Positions 9,240 through 17,540 of a stretch of 64,000 nt of DNA are shown here, piece after piece (position 1 is the stretch's first letter; every line of letters starts with the position of its first letter). The notes beneath the pieces are model-generated. The model was not told where the DNA came from, did not search any database, and worked only from the letters and a program-made list of their open reading frames with translations. Origin of the DNA: Acidimicrobiia bacterium (GTDB lineage: Bacteria > Actinomycetota > Acidimicrobiia > IMCC26256 > PALSA-555); NCBI GenBank assembly GCA_040881685.1, contig JBBECS010000003.1:114630-178629 (forward strand), written 5' to 3'. Both the position numbers and the translations under genes were made by a program.

Positions 9240-10220
9240 GTGTCGCGTCCTGACTCGTACAATCGTGGGCTGCCCTCCCACGCACTGAGCTTCTTCGGCC
9301 TCGAGTCGATCGACGAGCGGCGTTGGCGCATGCCCGTCGTCCGCGGGTTGTGCTCAGGGATGGGAACGCTGTTCGGAGGGTGCGCGCTCGGCGCATCGAT
9401 CGAGATCCTCGAGCACATGACGGAGAGGCCGCTGGTGTGGGCCACCGCGCAGTTCTTGGAGTTCGCGCGCCCGCCGTCCGTCGTCGAGCTCGAAGCAACG
9501 GAGGTTGTGCACGGGCACGCGTCCTCGCAGGCGCGCGTGCTCGCGCACGTCGACGGTCAAGAGATCTTCACGGTCGTCGCCGCGCTCGGGCGACGCACGT
9601 TGCCGTGGGAGGGCGAGTGGGCAGTCCGGCCGGACCTGCCGTCGGTGGCAGACAGCAAGCCGCGCCCGCTCGCACCCCGTTTCGAGGGCACGATCGCAGA
9701 GCGGCTCGCCATGCGCCTTGCGAACGGGAGAGACACCGAGCACCTCGACGGCACGCCGACGCCTGACGGGCGAAGCGCGCTGTGGGTGCGGGTGCCCTTC
9801 GGCACCGAGGCGACAGCGGCCGCGCTCGCGATCGTGGCCGACTACGTGCCTTTCGGGGTGGGCCAGGCCCTCGGACACCAGATCTCGGGCAACAGCATCG
9901 ACAACACGCTGCGCCTGGTCCGGGCGGGTACGACGGAGTGGGTGCTTGCCGACGTGCGGGTACAGGCGGTGTCCGGTGGATTCGGGCACGGCGTCGTACA
10001 CCTGTGGGCGGAGGACGGCACACTGCTGGCGACCGCAAGCCAGTCCGTCATCGTGCGCGACCAGCACACCGGGTCGGATGACCCGGAGCGGCGAACGTCC
10101 CAACCGGCGGCGGTGAGGCGACCGGGCGGCTTTGCCGACCCGGCGCCGGCGGAGACGAAGCCTGCGGAGTCGACCAGAGATGCAGGTACCCTGCCGCCGA
10201 GTGAGCCCGACCAAGGTTGA
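9240..10220 (+). CDS. TesB-like double-hotdog acyl-CoA thioesterase with a repeat-derived tail
   Basis: 326 residues. The first hotdog includes CSGMGTLFGGCALGASIE and the second includes GQALGHQISGNSIDNTLRL, the position of the conserved second-half motif in TesB-type thioesterases. Role: hydrolysis of acyl-CoA. The natural end of the fold is near SQSVIVRDQHTG; the last 40 residues (containing GGFADPAP and AETKPAEST) are encoded by repeat element IE-1, so the tail is probably a fusion by read-through and not part of the enzyme. The LLM gene follows 13 bases after the stop. Confidence 0.72.
   Translation: MSRPDSYNRGLPSHALSFFGLESIDERRWRMPVVRGLCSGMGTLFGGCALGASIEILEHMTERPLVWATAQFLEFARPPSVVELEATEVVHGHASSQARVLAHVDGQEIFTVVAALGRRTLPWEGEWAVRPDLPSVADSKPRPLAPRFEGTIAERLAMRLANGRDTEHLDGTPTPDGRSALWVRVPFGTEATAAALAIVADYVPFGVGQALGHQISGNSIDNTLRLVRAGTTEWVLADVRVQAVSGGFGHGVVHLWAEDGTLLATASQSVIVRDQHTGSDDPERRTSQPAAVRRPGGFADPAPAETKPAESTRDAGTLPPSEPDQG
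10112..10200 (+). repeat. Intergenic element IE-1 (inside the 3' end of the thioesterase gene)
   Basis: Order: GGTGAGG start box; TTT-loop hairpin (CGGC-TTT-GCCG, 10126-10140); a copy of the 25-base core box at 10151-10175 that contains GCCTGCGGAGTCGACC; TAC-loop hairpin GCAGG-TAC-CCTGC at 10182-10194. The same boxes recur in IE-5, IE-10 and IE-12. It is translated as the thioesterase C-terminus. Confidence 0.75.
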
Positions 10221-10233
10221 TGAGGCAAGCCAA

Positions 10234-11196
10234 ATGAGTGTGCCTCAGCGCTTCGGGATCACGGTCCCGTTCGAGGGCGTCCCGTTGCACGAGCACAAGG
10301 CGTGGTTCGAAGAGCTGGAGCGCCTCGGGTACACCGATGTGTGGTCAGCCGAGGCCGGGGCCTTCGACGCGTTCACGCCGCTCGCGCTCGCGGCGGCGTG
10401 GGCACCGTCGCTCCGGCTCGGTACCGCGATCGTGCCTGCGTACACGCGCGGAGCGGCCACGATCGCTCAGACGGTCGCCGCGATGTGCTCAGCCGCGCCT
10501 GGTCGATTCGCGCTCGGAATCGGCGCGTCGTCCGACGTGATCGTGCACAACTGGAACGGCATCCCGTTCGAGCATCCGTACCAGCGAGTGCGCGACACCA
10601 TCCGCTTCCTGCGGGCCGCGCTCGCCGGCGAAAAGGTGACTGCCGAGTACGAGACGTTCGCGGTGAAGGGGTTCCGGCTCGGTGCTGCGGTTCCTGAGAT
10701 GCCGCCGATCCTCGTTGCTGCGTTGCGTCCCGGCATGCTGCGCCTCGCCGGCCGCGAGGGTGACGGCGCGATCATCAACTGGCTGTCGGCCGAAGACGTC
10801 AAGACGGTGGTGCCTCATGTGGGCGAGGGCAAGGAGATCGTTGCCCGTATCTTCGTGCTCGCCACCACCGACCGCGACCTCGTGCGTTTCGTGGGTCGAC
10901 GCTCGATCGCCGCGTACCTGAACGTGCCCGTCTACGCGCAATTCCACGAGTGGCTCGGGCGCGGCGCCGCACTCGCTCCGATGTGGGACGCCTGGAAGTC
11001 GGGCGACCGTGCCGCGGCAACCGAGGCGATCCCCGACGAGCTCGTCGACCAGCTCATCGTGCACGGCACGGCCGACGAGATCCGCGAGCACCTGGCTCGG
11101 TTCACCGCCAACGGTGTGACGACTCCCGCGCCGGCGATCCTCGGTTCGGGCGAAGAGGTGCGAGAGGTCGTGCGGGCGCTGGCGCCCGGAGCCTGA
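10234..11196 (+). CDS. LLM-class F420-dependent oxidoreductase
   Basis: 320 residues of the luciferase-like monooxygenase fold. N-terminal FGITVPFEGVPLHEHKAW, then ERLGYTDVWSAEAG, RLGTAIVPAYTRG and PGRFALGIGASSDVIV are the typical F420-binding LLM segments; the C-terminal region ends with GTADEIREHL. Expected cofactor is F420, consistent with cofD and cofE at 42-43.6 kb. Substrate unknown. The ATG has a GAGG Shine-Dalgarno about nine bases upstream and follows the thioesterase gene closely. Confidence 0.86.
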   Translation: MSVPQRFGITVPFEGVPLHEHKAWFEELERLGYTDVWSAEAGAFDAFTPLALAAAWAPSLRLGTAIVPAYTRGAATIAQTVAAMCSAAPGRFALGIGASSDVIVHNWNGIPFEHPYQRVRDTIRFLRAALAGEKVTAEYETFAVKGFRLGAAVPEMPPILVAALRPGMLRLAGREGDGAIINWLSAEDVKTVVPHVGEGKEIVARIFVLATTDRDLVRFVGRRSIAAYLNVPVYAQFHEWLGRGAALAPMWDAWKSGDRAAATEAIPDELVDQLIVHGTADEIREHLARFTANGVTTPAPAILGSGEEVREVVRALAPGA

Positions 11197-11228
11197 TTCT
11201 GCTCTCGGCGCGGTCGCCCGTTCTGGAG

Positions 11229-11963
11229 CTAGCCCGCGACCGAGACGGCGTCGCGGGTCCGTTGGCGGATCTTCGCCAGTCGGAGCGCGGCCAGCAGTCG
11301 GACCGTCCACCAACCGAAGTCGATCTCACCGAAGCGCTCGGAGAATCGCGCGGAGGTAGGCGCGTTGTGGTGGTTGTTGTGCAGGCCCTCGCCCAGCGTG
11401 AAGAGCGCGAGAACTCGGCCGTTCGTGGCCTTGTTGTCGTGGGGTCGACTGCCGTGCGTGTGCCCGACGGCATTGATCGCGCCCGACATCATCAGATAGG
11501 TGACCGCGTGTACTACGGCCGCAACCAGGCCGGTCTGCCAGCCGAAGATGAGACACGAGATCGTGACGCCGACGCCGAGACCGAGGAACGCGTGGTCGAG
11601 CAGGAACTTGTCCAGGCGATCGGGCGGAAGGTCGCGCGCGTACTTGGTCACGGTCTCACCGTCGCGCGCCGTGCGGCGGTAGAGCGCCGCGTTCGCCAGC
11701 TGCACACGCCAGAATCCCAGGACGATCGGGCTGTGAGGGTCGCCCGGCGTGTCGCTCGCCGCGTGGTGCTTGCGGTGAACCGCCGCCCATTCACGAGCGC
11801 GCATCCCGGTGGAGATCCAGAGGAAGAAGCGCAGGACCATCGCCGCGGCCGGGTGCACCGTGATCGCCCGGTGGGCGAGACCACGATGGAGGTAGACGGT
11901 GGTGGCGAGCGTCGCGACCTGGGCGATGACGAAGCCGGCGGCGATGCCGAGCAGCAGATTCAT
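11229..11963 (-). CDS. Acyl-CoA/fatty-acid desaturase
   Basis: 244 residues, integral membrane. The three di-iron histidine boxes are present: TVYLHRGLAHR, HRKHHAASD and EGLHNNHHNAP. This is the compact acyl-CoA delta-9-type desaturase, shorter than the roughly 300-residue average but with all boxes. Role: introduces a cis double bond into acyl chains, probably for membrane fluidity. The start is fixed by a leaderless promoter six bases upstream. It converges with the LLM gene. Confidence 0.88.
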   Translation of the reverse strand: MNLLLGIAAGFVIAQVATLATTVYLHRGLAHRAITVHPAAAMVLRFFLWISTGMRAREWAAVHRKHHAASDTPGDPHSPIVLGFWRVQLANAALYRRTARDGETVTKYARDLPPDRLDKFLLDHAFLGLGVGVTISCLIFGWQTGLVAAVVHAVTYLMMSGAINAVGHTHGSRPHDNKATNGRVLALFTLGEGLHNNHHNAPTSARFSERFGEIDFGWWTVRLLAALRLAKIRQRTRDAVSVAG

Positions 11964-11969
11964 CGCTCG

Positions 11970-11975
11970 ACGGTA
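11970..11975 (-). promoter_or_regulatory. -10 element (TACCGT), leaderless start of the desaturase gene
   Basis: TACCGT is followed by six bases and the ATG at 11963. Confidence 0.55.
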
Positions 11976-12012
11976 GCGGACGCAAGCGCCTCTCCTGGAA
12001 GCAGACGCTCGA

Positions 12013-12753
12013 TCAGAACTTCGTGTCCTCGCGCCAACGCTCCAGCAACGCCCGGTCGCCGAAGACCTCCAGCGGGTCGATCGCCCCTCGCCCCATCACC
12101 CAGGCCAGCAAGCTCGACGCCGGAGCACGGGCGGCCACGTCACCCTTGCCGTGCGTGCGCTCGACGTCGAGGCCCGACGCCCCGAGCCGGAGCATCCATT
12201 CGCCCTCGACATCGGTGCAATGCAGATGGATGGTCTCGCCGGCTCCGCTTCGCTCCTCACGCCACGCCATGTTCGGGAGCAGCGTCACCCACTCGTCGAT
12301 GCCATCCGCGGCGAGGTGCGCGTCGATCGGCTGCGCCGTGCCGGCGGCGAGTTGCGCATCCACGCGGTGCATGGCGGTCTCGTGCGCCTGACGTCGTTGC
12401 CAGAAGCCGATGGTTGCGGGTGGGGCCCACGTCCAGCACGCGTCCTCGGGTGACCGGGACGCCAAGGTGTCGGCGAGCTCCGTCGCGCCTTCGCGAACCC
12501 ACGCCGGTCGGGCGGCAACGTCATCCGGGGACTTGATGCCCGAGTCACGCGAGCTCGTGAACGAATCCGACGGCTCGCGGTTGCAGGACAGGGCGGCCCA
12601 GCGATGCACCACGCCGATGTGGTCCAAGAGATCGGCAACATTCCACTTCGGACACGACGGCACCGGTGCATCGAGCCCGGCTTGTTCGGCCGCGTCGACG
12701 AGTGCCGAGGCGTTCTCGCGAATCGCGCCGATGTAGTCGATGTCTGTGGGCAT
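12013..12753 (-). CDS. Maleylpyruvate isomerase family / mycothiol-dependent DinB-like protein
   Basis: 246 residues. The N-terminal four-helix domain has the metal-ligand pattern NVADLLDHIGVVHRWA and RRQAHETAMHRVD seen in the MDMPI/DinB-like family (TIGR03083 type), and PSCPKWNVADLL is the usual lead-in. Family role: mycothiol-dependent isomerases and related thiol-transfer enzymes in actinobacteria. The substrate is not known. Leaderless start with TAGCCT six bases upstream. Confidence 0.83.
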   Translation of the reverse strand: MPTDIDYIGAIRENASALVDAAEQAGLDAPVPSCPKWNVADLLDHIGVVHRWAALSCNREPSDSFTSSRDSGIKSPDDVAARPAWVREGATELADTLASRSPEDACWTWAPPATIGFWQRRQAHETAMHRVDAQLAAGTAQPIDAHLAADGIDEWVTLLPNMAWREERSGAGETIHLHCTDVEGEWMLRLGASGLDVERTHGKGDVAARAPASSLLAWVMGRGAIDPLEVFGDRALLERWREDTKF

Positions 12754-12759
12754 GCCGAG

Positions 12760-12765
12760 AGGCTA
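12760..12765 (-). promoter_or_regulatory. -10 element (TAGCCT), leaderless start of the MDMPI-family gene
   Basis: TAGCCT is followed by six bases and the ATG at 12753. It sits directly next to element IE-2. Confidence 0.55.
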
Positions 12766-12770
12766 CCGAC

Positions 12771-12913
12771 CGAGCCGCACGTACCCTGCGGCGCAGGTAG
12801 CCGGGGGCCGAGCGCCCCGGCGCGAAGGCGGCGGCTTTGCCGACCGCCGGAGCAGGAGTCGTCGCTCGCGACGACGACCAATGGAGGCGTAGCGCCGAGA
12901 GCGGGAAGGAGAT
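12771..12913 (+). repeat. Intergenic element IE-2
   Basis: Four hairpins in order. TAC-loop hairpin 12777-12789 (GCACG/CCTGC, one mismatch). TTT-loop hairpin 12827-12848 (nine pairs with a bulged A). Eight-pair hairpin GTCGTCGC-TC-GCGACGAC at 12858-12875. GGCG-TAG-CGCC at 12886-12896 followed by GAGAGCGGGAAG. The element reads in the plus direction although both flanking genes are on minus, so it is inverted relative to transcription. A plus-strand frame encodes GGGFADRRS. Confidence 0.78.
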
Positions 12914-12917
12914 GAGA

Positions 12918-13640
12918 CTACGAGACGGGGCGCACGAGCTCGGGGCCGTTGTTGTCGGCCTTGTTCACAAGCGTGCTCACCGGCCACAGCTCGAATGCGT
13001 CATCGGGCGCGGGCACGAGCAGCTCGGACAGCGTGGCCACATCGTGGTCTTCGGGGTCGAGCCAGCGCGCCCACGCGGCTTCCGGCAACGCGACCGGCAT
13101 CCGGTCATGGATGGGTGCGAGCAGGTCGTTCGGCTTGGTCGTGACGATCACGCACGATCGAAGCCAGCCGTCCTCCCCGACGCCTTCCACCTCCTGGCCA
13201 TCAGGGACCTTCCACGCCGCCCAGAGCCCGGCGAACGCCATCGGCTCACCGTCGCGGCGGTGCACGAAGACCGGTCGCTTCTTCGGCCGCCCCTTCGGCG
13301 TCGTGGGCGGCGCCACGACCTCCCACTCGTAGAAACCGTCGGCCGGGATGATGCAGCGGTGCTTCTCAAACGCCCGCTTGTACGCCGGCTTGGTGTCGAG
13401 CCCCTCGGCTCGAGCGTTGATCATGCGGTCACCGACGGCCGCGCTCTTCGCCCACGACGGCACGAGGCCCCACCGAACCTGCGACAAGACACGGCGATCC
13501 TCCCGTTGGCGGACGACCATGACCTGCTGGCGCGGTGCGATGTTGTAGTTGGGCTCGACGATGTCGACCGTGTTCTCCTGCACGTCGAACTGGTCAGCCA
13601 GGAGCTGCGGGGACGACGCCACGACGAAGCGACCGCACAT
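12918..13640 (-). CDS. SRAP-domain protein (YedK/HMCES family)
   Basis: 240 residues beginning MCGRFVV; Cys2 becomes the catalytic N-terminal thiol after Met removal. Other conserved pieces: YNIAPRQQ, WGLVPSW, NARAE, GFYEW and HDRMPV. Role: forms a thiazolidine crosslink to abasic sites in single-stranded DNA, protecting them during replication and the SOS response. Complete and of normal length. Its stop abuts IE-2. Confidence 0.92.
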   Translation of the reverse strand: MCGRFVVASSPQLLADQFDVQENTVDIVEPNYNIAPRQQVMVVRQREDRRVLSQVRWGLVPSWAKSAAVGDRMINARAEGLDTKPAYKRAFEKHRCIIPADGFYEWEVVAPPTTPKGRPKKRPVFVHRRDGEPMAFAGLWAAWKVPDGQEVEGVGEDGWLRSCVIVTTKPNDLLAPIHDRMPVALPEAAWARWLDPEDHDVATLSELLVPAPDDAFELWPVSTLVNKADNNGPELVRPVS

Positions 13641-13670
13641 CCCTCTACGTTCGCGCGTAGCGAGTGGTTG

Positions 13671-14090
13671 TCAGCGCTTCGGTCGATCGTTCACGCGGTA
13701 CACGAAGCGCAGTCCGGACCAGGTGTCGTCGATCGCCGCCACCTTGTTGTCGACGAGGCCGCATGCGAGCCCGATTTCCTGCACCGGCGCGAACGAAAGA
13801 TCCGTGGCCACACCTGACGTCTTCTTCGGCCATGCGATCCACAGGCCACCGTCGGGTTCCAGGCCGTTGGCGAAGCGAGGGAAGCGCCGCGCAAGCTCGG
13901 CGCGCCGCGTCGCGAAGAACAGCACGACGTCGAGGCGGCCGCGCGCCTCTCGACGCAGATCAACGCCCTTCGGGAGCTTCAAGGACTCGGCAAACCCGTT
14001 CGGCGCGCCGACCACCGCGAGTCGGGCGCCCTCCTTGATGCCCAGCTTCCGAACGAGGGGGGTTCCCGAGTAGCCGGCCAAGGCCGTCAC
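13671..14090 (-). CDS. DUF3052 family protein
   Basis: 139 residues. Contains YSGTPLVRKLGIKEG, DVVLFFATRRAEL and GLWIAWPKK, the DUF3052 pattern found across actinobacteria. No catalytic function is established. GTG start; the gene lies 24 bases downstream of the MFS gene and 30 bases upstream of the SRAP gene on the same strand. Confidence 0.83.
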   Translation of the reverse strand: MTALAGYSGTPLVRKLGIKEGARLAVVGAPNGFAESLKLPKGVDLRREARGRLDVVLFFATRRAELARRFPRFANGLEPDGGLWIAWPKKTSGVATDLSFAPVQEIGLACGLVDNKVAAIDDTWSGLRFVYRVNDRPKR

Positions 14091-14114
14091 GTTCGCCGCG
14101 CGAAGCGGCGCGCG

Positions 14115-15444
14115 TCAACCGCCAGGCTCGACGAAGCGCGGTGCGCGGTAGCGGGCGAACTCCGGGACGGCAAGGGCCAGCACCACCACCCCCGCGATGC
14201 ATGCCGCGCCGCCGATCACGACCGACGCGACTGGTGTGAACACGGCGGCGACGAGGCCGGCTTCGACGTCGCCGAGCTGCGGGCCGCCGACCACGACGAG
14301 GATGTGCACGGACGACATCCGGCCCCGGAGGTTGTCGGGGACCGTCGACTGAAGGATGCTGCCGCGGAACACCGCCGACACCATGTCGGCCGCGCCGGCC
14401 AGCGCGAGGCTGGCCAGCGCGAGCGGCAGCACCCCGCCGGACAGTCCGAACAGCACGATGCCGAGTCCCCAGATTGCGACGGCCAAGAGCACCGCGAGCC
14501 CGTGGCGCCGGACGTGGCGCACCCAACCGGTCGTGAGCGCGGCCACGACCGCCCCCACCGCGACCGCAGAGAAGAGCAGGCCAACTACCGATCCCTCAGA
14601 CCCCCGCGACGCGCCGAACTGGGTGACGGCGAGCACCGTGAACAGCGCGCGAGGCATCCCGAAGATCATCGCGATCATGTCGACATAGAACGTCGCCTTG
14701 AGCACGCGCTGCCCTCGTAGGAACCGGAACCCCTCGGTAAGCTGCGACCAGCCGTGAGCGATCGAGCCTCCCCGAGCCTCGGTCGCGACGGACTCCTGCG
14801 TGGGCACCTGGGGCTTGATGAGGAAAGCGGTCATGATCGCTACCAGGAAGCTCACGACGTCGAGCCCGTACGCGGCCGGCAGACCGAGTCCGTCGATCAC
14901 GACGCCGCCGATCGCCGGTCCCACGATCATCGTCGTGTTGAACATCAGTTGATTGAGCGACAGCGTCGACGGCAGCTGCGCTCGCGACACGACGTTCGGG
15001 ATGATCGCGGTGCGGGTCGCCGCGGCGAAGCCGCCGAAGCCTGCGACCAGTCCCGCACCCACGTAGACGAGGGCCAACGGCGGCTCGTCCATGAGCGCAC
15101 CCCACCAACAGCACCGATGACGACGCGACCTGACCGAGCTCGGCGAGCAAGAGAAGGCGGCGGCGATCCCGAGTGTCGATGAGCGGACCGCCCAGGAACG
15201 CAGACACCGCCAGCGGCACCAGCCGGACGAGCCCGACGAGCCCGACGGCGGCCACCGACTTTGTGAGCGCGTACACCTGCACGAAGACCGCGACGACCGC
15301 GATCTGCGAACCTGCGGAGGAGACGAGCTCGCCGACCCACAGCAATCGGAAGTCGCGGGAGGAGCGCAGCGGTGTGAGGTCGATTGCAAGGCGCCCGAGC
15401 ACACGACGACCCGGGAATCTCGATCTCTCCAATGGTGTTTGCAC
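14115..15444 (-). pseudogene. MFS exporter (EntS/MFS_3-like), broken by a one-base frameshift
   Basis: The N-terminal quarter is in one frame (LRSSRDFRLLWVGELVSSAG, then GPLIDTRDRRRLLLLAEL up to SSSVLLVG) and the rest is in another (ALMDEPPLALVYVGAGLVAG, AALTTGWVRHVRRHG, DNLRGRMSSVHILVVVGGP). The switch falls at a run of four C on the plus strand (15100-15103); removing one base joins VLLVG directly to ALMDEPP. Otherwise about 12 membrane segments are intact. Either a recent mutation or a sequencing error. GTG start with TAGGGA seven bases upstream. Confidence 0.75.
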
Positions 15445-15451
15445 CCCCGCG

Positions 15452-15457
15452 TCCCTA
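15452..15457 (-). promoter_or_regulatory. -10-like element (TAGGGA) for the MFS gene
   Basis: TAGGGA is followed by seven bases and the GTG at 15444. It overlaps the peroxiredoxin -10 on the other strand within CCTAGG. Confidence 0.35.
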
Positions 15458-15461
15458 GGCT
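15456..15461 (+). promoter_or_regulatory. -10 element (TAGGCT) for the peroxiredoxin gene
   Basis: TAGGCT lies 69 bases upstream of the ATG at 15531, giving a leader of roughly 60 bases with a Shine-Dalgarno (GGAGG). No clear -35 with normal spacing was found. Confidence 0.4.
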
Positions 15462-15530
15462 GCGATCCGTTCGCAGCGTAGGGGCCACCACACCGCATTC
15501 CCCGTCCGATCTGGAAATGGAGGCATCACC

Positions 15531-16190
15531 ATGGCGATCGCACTGGGCGACGAAGCCCCGAACTTCACCGCCGACACCACCGAGGGCAAGCTCGACCTCC
15601 ACGACTACCTCGGCGAGAGCTGGGGCGTGCTGTTCTCACACCCGAAGGACTTCACGCCGGTCTGCACCACGGAGCTCGGACGCGTCGCCGCACTCAAGCC
15701 GGAGTTCGACAAGCGGAACGTGAAGGTGATCGGCCTGTCGGTCGACGCCACCACCGACCACGAGGCCTGGGCGAAGGACATCGAAGAGACCCAAGGCACG
15801 GCGCCCAACTACCCGATCATCGGCGACACGAAGTTCGAGGTGTCGAAGCTCTACGGCATGCTGCCTGCGAGCACGAGCGGCGACCCCAAGGAGCGGACGC
15901 CGGCCGACAACATGACCGTGCGCAACGTGTACGTCATCGGGCCCGACAAGAAGGTCAAGATGATCCTCACGTACCCGATGACGACGGGTCGCAACTTCGA
16001 CGAGATCCTGCGCGTCATCGACTCGCTCCAGCTCAACGCCAACTACCAGGTCGCGACGCCGGCCGACTGGAAGCAGGGCGATGACGTCATCATCACCGCC
16101 GCAGTGAGCAACGAGGACGCCGAGAAGCGGTTCCCCGGATTCAAGACGATCAAGCCCTACCTGCGCGTCACCCCGCAGCCGAGCAAGTAA
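15531..16190 (+). CDS. 1-Cys peroxiredoxin (Prx6 family)
   Basis: 219 residues. Peroxidatic Cys in HPKDFTPVCTTELGRVA near residue 46, then GLSVDATTDHEAWAKD and the long C-terminal extension with NYQVATPADWKQGDDVIIT that defines the Prx6 subfamily. No second resolving Cys is apparent. Role: reduction of H2O2 and lipid hydroperoxides in the cytosol. Shine-Dalgarno AAATGGAGG seven bases before the ATG, stronger than most genes in the window, consistent with high expression. Confidence 0.92.
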   Translation: MAIALGDEAPNFTADTTEGKLDLHDYLGESWGVLFSHPKDFTPVCTTELGRVAALKPEFDKRNVKVIGLSVDATTDHEAWAKDIEETQGTAPNYPIIGDTKFEVSKLYGMLPASTSGDPKERTPADNMTVRNVYVIGPDKKVKMILTYPMTTGRNFDEILRVIDSLQLNANYQVATPADWKQGDDVIITAAVSNEDAEKRFPGFKTIKPYLRVTPQPSK

Positions 16191-16268
16191 GCAGCTGCGG
16201 CGCCGGAGGCGCTCGCCAGGGAGCGAGTGGCCGCGGTGCAGGTCCCCTGCGCCGCAACGAGCGACCGC
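16191..16268. repeat. Intergenic element IE-3 between convergent genes
   Basis: A short member of the family. CTCGC-CAGGGA-GCGAG hairpin near 16211-16226 and an eight-pair hairpin 16235-16253 (arms GGTGCAGG and CCTGCGCC, loop TCC) related to the TAC-loop hairpins of IE-1 and IE-14. Between two convergent stop codons it may act as a bidirectional terminator, although no T-run follows. Confidence 0.5.
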
Positions 16269-16271
16269 GGG

Positions 16272-17450
16272 TTAGAGGTACGGCGCGGGGTCGACGGGGT
16301 TCCCGCTCAACCTGACTTCGAAGTGCAGGTGGGGGCCGGTGGACATGCCGGTGCTGCCCACGTAGCCGATGATCTGACCGGCGCTCACCTGCTGGCCGTT
16401 GGAGACCGCGATGCGCGACTGGTGCGCGTACAGCGTCCCCATCCCGCCACCGTGGTCGATGACGACGGCGTTGCCGTAGCCACCTTGGGAGCCGGCGATC
16501 ACGACCGTGCCGCTCCGGCACGCGCGGATGGGCGTTCCTGAGCTCGCGCGCATGTCGGCGCCGGTGTGCATCCGGTTGTAGTGCAGGACCGGGTGATACC
16601 GGGGCCCGTACCCACTCGTGATCGGACCCGGGACGGGGCGCGCCTCGCACGGAGCTCCTCCACCGGAACCCCCGCGCGCCCGGAGTTGCCCACCGATGCT
16701 GTCCGAGGTGGCGCTCATCGCGGCGAGCTCGCCCTCGTACTGCGCCTTGTTCGCTCGGATGTTGTCGATCGACTGCTGCTCGAGGAACTGCTCCTGCGCC
16801 GCTTGCGCGCGAGCCGGTCCGAGCTCGGCGAGGAGTGCAGCAATCTGGTCGCGGATCGAGCGCGCCTCGGCCGCCGCCGCGTCGGCTTCGGCCTTCTGGA
16901 CCTCGATCTTCTTGCGCTGGTCCTCGAGGTCGTTGCGCAACACCGTGACGCGATTGACGATCGCATGCCGCTTGTCAGAGACGCGATCGAGGTACTGCTC
17001 CTGGGACAGCAGACGACTCGGGCGCGAGGTGAACACGACGTCGTACGAAGCGCCGCGGCGCTCGGTGCGGTAGAGGCTGGCCGCGGTGCGGTCGAGCTTG
17101 CGCTGCGCGGCCTCGAGCCGCGCCTGGGTCTCCACCACCTTGGTTTGGAGCGTCGTGTACTCGGCGGTGAGCCTGGCCGCTTCGGCCTCGAGCGGCGCGA
17201 GCTTCGCCTCGGCGGCGACCCGCTGCGCATCGAGCTCGGCGACGCGCGCCTCGATGACCATCCGGCGGCCCCGGATCTCCTGGAGCTCAGCCAGTGCCGC
17301 GGCCTCCGCCGCTGACGCCTCGCCGATCTGCTCTTCGAGCTCTCGGCGGTGGTCGTTGTCGCTGGCCGCGTTGACGACTGCAGGCGCGCCGAGCAACGCC
17401 AGCGCGATCGCGGCGGAGAGGACCAGGCGGAGCGGGGGCTGCCGTCGCAT
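16272..17450 (-). CDS. EnvC-like M23 peptidoglycan hydrolase or hydrolase activator
   Basis: 392 residues. Signal peptide MRRQPPLRLVLSAAIALALLG with probable cleavage after VNA, a long coiled coil (about residues 35-245), then an M23/LytM domain. Zn-site segments HTGADM and GPHLHFEV are intact, with SGYGPRYHPVLHYNR in between, so it could be an active endopeptidase. It lies directly downstream of ftsE-ftsX, so it is probably the partner that FtsEX activates, as RipC or EnvC are elsewhere. The start is set by a TAGCCT ten bases upstream; the longer in-frame start at 17489 lies before that promoter. Confidence 0.85.
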   Translation of the reverse strand: MRRQPPLRLVLSAAIALALLGAPAVVNAASDNDHRRELEEQIGEASAAEAAALAELQEIRGRRMVIEARVAELDAQRVAAEAKLAPLEAEAARLTAEYTTLQTKVVETQARLEAAQRKLDRTAASLYRTERRGASYDVVFTSRPSRLLSQEQYLDRVSDKRHAIVNRVTVLRNDLEDQRKKIEVQKAEADAAAAEARSIRDQIAALLAELGPARAQAAQEQFLEQQSIDNIRANKAQYEGELAAMSATSDSIGGQLRARGGSGGGAPCEARPVPGPITSGYGPRYHPVLHYNRMHTGADMRASSGTPIRACRSGTVVIAGSQGGYGNAVVIDHGGGMGTLYAHQSRIAVSNGQQVSAGQIIGYVGSTGMSTGPHLHFEVRLSGNPVDPAPYL

Positions 17451-17460
17451 GGGGTCAGCA

Positions 17461-17466
17461 AGGCTA
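17461..17466 (-). promoter_or_regulatory. -10 element (TAGCCT) for the EnvC-like gene
   Basis: TAGCCT is followed by ten bases and the ATG at 17450, giving a leader of a few bases at most. The hydrolase can therefore be made independently of ftsEX. Confidence 0.5.
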
Positions 17467-17512
17467 GACAACACGAACCACACAGGCAACAGGCCCCAGA
17501 AGGCCTGGAATC

Positions 17513-17533
17513 AAAGGGGAGGCCTGCCTCCCC
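17513..17533 (-). terminator. Candidate terminator after ftsX
   Basis: Perfect inverted repeat GGGGAGGC-CT-GCCTCCCC (17516-17533) just after the ftsX stop. In the minus direction it is followed by TTT only, so it is a weak intrinsic terminator or an mRNA end-protecting hairpin. Confidence 0.45.
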
Positions 17534-17540
17534 CGTCGTC

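Noticed and set aside
15090..15110. Programmed frameshift in the MFS gene
   Set aside because: A plain C4 run without a slippery heptamer, stop codon or downstream structure of the expected type; mutation or sequencing error is simpler.
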